The notes under the pieces were generated by a model. That model did no database searches. It had not been told where the DNA came from and saw only the letters and a list, made by a program, of their open reading frames with translations. A program made the position numbers and the translations under genes. From Candidatus Parcubacteria bacterium (lineage in GTDB: Bacteria; Patescibacteriota; Minisyncoccia; Phycocordibacterales; CAIZLB01), in NCBI GenBank assembly GCA_014378965.1, contig JACMMR010000070.1, forward strand, positions 1 through 7,213: 7,213 nucleotides of DNA, written 5' to 3'. Positions 5,471 to 7,213 of this stretch are shown here, one piece after another; the first letter of the stretch is position 1, and the number at the start of each line of letters is the position of its first letter.

Positions 5471-6745
5471 ATGTTAGACATTAAATTCATCAGGGAGCAT
5501 AAGGACTTTATAAAAGAAGCCGCCAGAAAAAAAAGAATTTCTTTTGATGTTGAATCATTAGTTGAGGTAGATGATAAAAGAAAAGCAATTTTAACTAGTA
5601 TTGAAACTAAAAAAGCTGAGCAAAACAAGTACAGTCTTTTTGTGGCCAACCCGCAACACTTAGGTTCAAATTACCAAAAGGAAGAACTAATCCAAAAAAT
5701 GACTGTTTTGAAAAATGAAATGAAAGTTGAGGAGGAGCAACTTACTGAAGTGATAAAAACCTGGCATGATTTAATGTTGCAAGTACCAAATATTCCAGAT
5801 ATGTCTGTACCTGAGGGTGATTCAGAAAATGATAATCAAGAGATCCGTACCTGGGGTGAGATACCAACATTCTCGTTTCCTGTAAAAAATCATATAGAGA
5901 TTTGTGAAGAACATGATTTAGCAGATTTTGAGCGGGGAACAAAAATCTCAGGGTTTAGAGGCTACGTCTTAAAAAATGCCGGAGCTCAACTAGAGATGGC
6001 GTTGTGGCAATACACAATGAATTTCCTTATAAATAGAGGATATAGTCCGATGATGGTTCCATCACTCGTTAAAAGAGAAACACTGCTCGGCTCTGGATAT
6101 TTACCACAAGGTGAAGAAGATTTATATAAAACCCAAGATGATCAGTATTTTGCCGGAACTGGAGAAGTTGCAACAATGTCGTACTATTCAGGAGAAGTCC
6201 TAGATAAAAAAGATTTACCAAAAAGGATGGCGGCATTTTCTCCGTGTTTTAGAAGGGAGGCGGGAAGTCATAGTAAGGATACAAAAGGATTGATACGTGT
6301 GCATGAATTTTTTAAAGTAGAGCAAGTTATTTTGTGTGAAGCCAGTCACGAGCTTTCAGTTAATTTTCATGAAGAACTTTTAAAAAATACAGAAGATTTA
6401 ATGCAATCACTTGAAATTCCATATCGTGTTATTCTTATGTGCACCGCTGATATCGGACTGGGACATGTTAAGAAATATGATATCGAAGCTTGGGTACCAA
6501 GTCAAAATACGTATCGAGAAACTCATAGTGCCTCATATTTTCATGATTTCCAAACCCGAAGATTAAACATCAGATATAAAGATGACGATGGTAAACTCAG
6601 ATTTGCACATTCATTGAATAATACCGCCATTGCTACTCCTAGAGTTCTGGTAAATATATTAGAAAATAATCAACAAGAAGATGGATCAATCGTCGTACCT
6701 AAAGTTCTTGTTCCTTTTATGAATGGCATTGAAATCATCAAATAA
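5471..6745 (+). CDS. serS: Seryl-tRNA synthetase
   Basis: This cytoplasmic class II synthetase joins serine to tRNA-Ser (and tRNA-Sec where present). At 424 aa it is normal length. Residues 1-110 form the N-terminal helical arm that grips the tRNA's long variable arm: MLDIKFIREH start and charged heptad-like helices at about 30-55 and 68-100. The catalytic domain follows, with the serine-binding TGE at 230-232, motif 2 FSPCFRREAGS (256-266) running to RVHEFFKVE (276-284), and motif 3 from S381 with arginine R391 (SLNNTAIATPRVLVNILEN). Bacterial SerRS usually has TAE and LNGS at these places; here they are TGE and LNNT. The start has no Shine-Dalgarno. The last 23 bp overlap the next gene. Confidence 0.97.
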   Translation: MLDIKFIREHKDFIKEAARKKRISFDVESLVEVDDKRKAILTSIETKKAEQNKYSLFVANPQHLGSNYQKEELIQKMTVLKNEMKVEEEQLTEVIKTWHDLMLQVPNIPDMSVPEGDSENDNQEIRTWGEIPTFSFPVKNHIEICEEHDLADFERGTKISGFRGYVLKNAGAQLEMALWQYTMNFLINRGYSPMMVPSLVKRETLLGSGYLPQGEEDLYKTQDDQYFAGTGEVATMSYYSGEVLDKKDLPKRMAAFSPCFRREAGSHSKDTKGLIRVHEFFKVEQVILCEASHELSVNFHEELLKNTEDLMQSLEIPYRVILMCTADIGLGHVKKYDIEAWVPSQNTYRETHSASYFHDFQTRRLNIRYKDDDGKLRFAHSLNNTAIATPRVLVNILENNQQEDGSIVVPKVLVPFMNGIEIIK

Positions 6746-7213
6746 AAAGAAAAACGTCTTTCTACGAATCATATCAATTATAATATTGATGCTATGTTTA
6801 CTTGTTTTGTGGTGGTTTGTGTATGGTGCGATGTGGAAAATACACAACATTGAAATTCTTAATGCAAAACATACTGATGTCGAAGTTTTAAAAACTGATA
6901 TCTATAACATGTCTCAGAAAAAAAAGTTTTTTATTATTCCAAATAATCATATACTTTTTTTATCCAAAGGACAGATTATTAAACATATCCTCGAAACATA
7001 TCCATCGGTTGAAGAAGTTGAGGTATCTAAAACGAAAGATAAAGATATTATTATCACAATTAAAGATCGAAAGGCTACTGGTGTTTGGTGTGATGAATTG
7101 TGTTATTTCTTTGATGATTCTGGAATATTATTTAAGAAAAGTTTTGATTATACCGGTGCGATATTTACAAAATGGTCTGTAGCCTCTAGTTCACCTCTCA
7201 AGTTTTATGACAA
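6723..7213 (+). CDS. ftsQ: FtsQ/DivIB-like cell-division protein, 5' part
   Basis: The reading frame is open from ATG 6723 to the window edge (163 codons, C-terminus missing). The start lies inside the end of serS in another frame, a 23-bp overlap with no Shine-Dalgarno, pointing to translational coupling. The protein has a lysine-rich cytoplasmic tail (residues 4-10), one membrane helix (about 14-36), then a POTRA-like domain (about 39-115): IEIL near 43-46, NHILFLSKGQIIKHILETYP (75-94), VEEVEVSK and IIITIKDRKATGVW. After it come CYFFDDSGILF (127-137) features like the FtsQ beta domain. FtsQ/DivIB links early and late divisome proteins outside the membrane. C123 and C127 form an unusual C-x3-C pair. 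The assignment rests on architecture and POTRA pattern, since this family diverges strongly. Confidence 0.8.
   Translation, partial: MALKSSNKKKNVFLRIISIIILMLCLLVLWWFVYGAMWKIHNIEILNAKHTDVEVLKTDIYNMSQKKKFFIIPNNHILFLSKGQIIKHILETYPSVEEVEVSKTKDKDIIITIKDRKATGVWCDELCYFFDDSGILFKKSFDYTGAIFTKWSVASSSPLKFYD

Noticed and set aside
1..7213. Alternative code with UGA as glycine, as in some CPR groups
   Set aside because: No in-frame TGA interrupts the long genes, glycine is encoded by GGN, and dprA ends at a TGA where the homology ends.
1..7213. CRISPR array, insertion sequence or prophage
   Set aside because: The only clear direct repeat is the two-copy element at 5-53; no transposase, integrase or repeat-spacer pattern is present.

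Overview
The window is AT-rich bacterial DNA read with the standard code: long ORFs contain no internal TGA, and dprA ends in TGA. A lean gene set, short spacers, a Rossmann-only DprA, a peptidoglycan-binding tail of the type common in Candidate Phyla Radiation secreted proteins, and starts without Shine-Dalgarno sites suggest a member of the Patescibacteria (CPR). That placement is an inference, not a phylogeny.

Layout. Positions 1-160 are a non-coding leader with a 20-bp direct repeat carrying twin palindromes and a strong Shine-Dalgarno followed by a start-stop pair (ATG-TAG). Positions 161-4032 hold a same-strand three-gene cassette: a secreted DUF4331 protein fused to a C-terminal peptidoglycan-binding domain, a membrane-anchored TPR protein, and a HupE/UreJ_2-like multipass membrane protein. 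A perfect hairpin separates the first two genes; the last two are 1 bp apart. A MarR-family regulator (4029-4523, minus) converges on the cassette, its stop codon overlapping the last stop by 4 bp.

Positions 4524-4701 are intergenic. They contain the marR promoter with a candidate operator, a strong minus-strand terminator with a UUCG tetraloop, and a consensus -10 that could drive a short RNA ending at this terminator. Minus-strand dprA (4702-5385) follows, then an 85-bp divergent spacer, then serS (5471-6745). The 5' part of an ftsQ/divIB-like gene, overlapping serS by 23 bp, runs off the window end.

Two themes appear. The left half looks like one envelope-surface module: an exported protein tethered to peptidoglycan, a TPR scaffold, and a histidine-bearing membrane protein of a family linked to nickel/cobalt handling. 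Its function is unknown, and it is the best candidate for an undescribed system here. The right half is core housekeeping: DNA uptake or recombination, serine charging and cell division.
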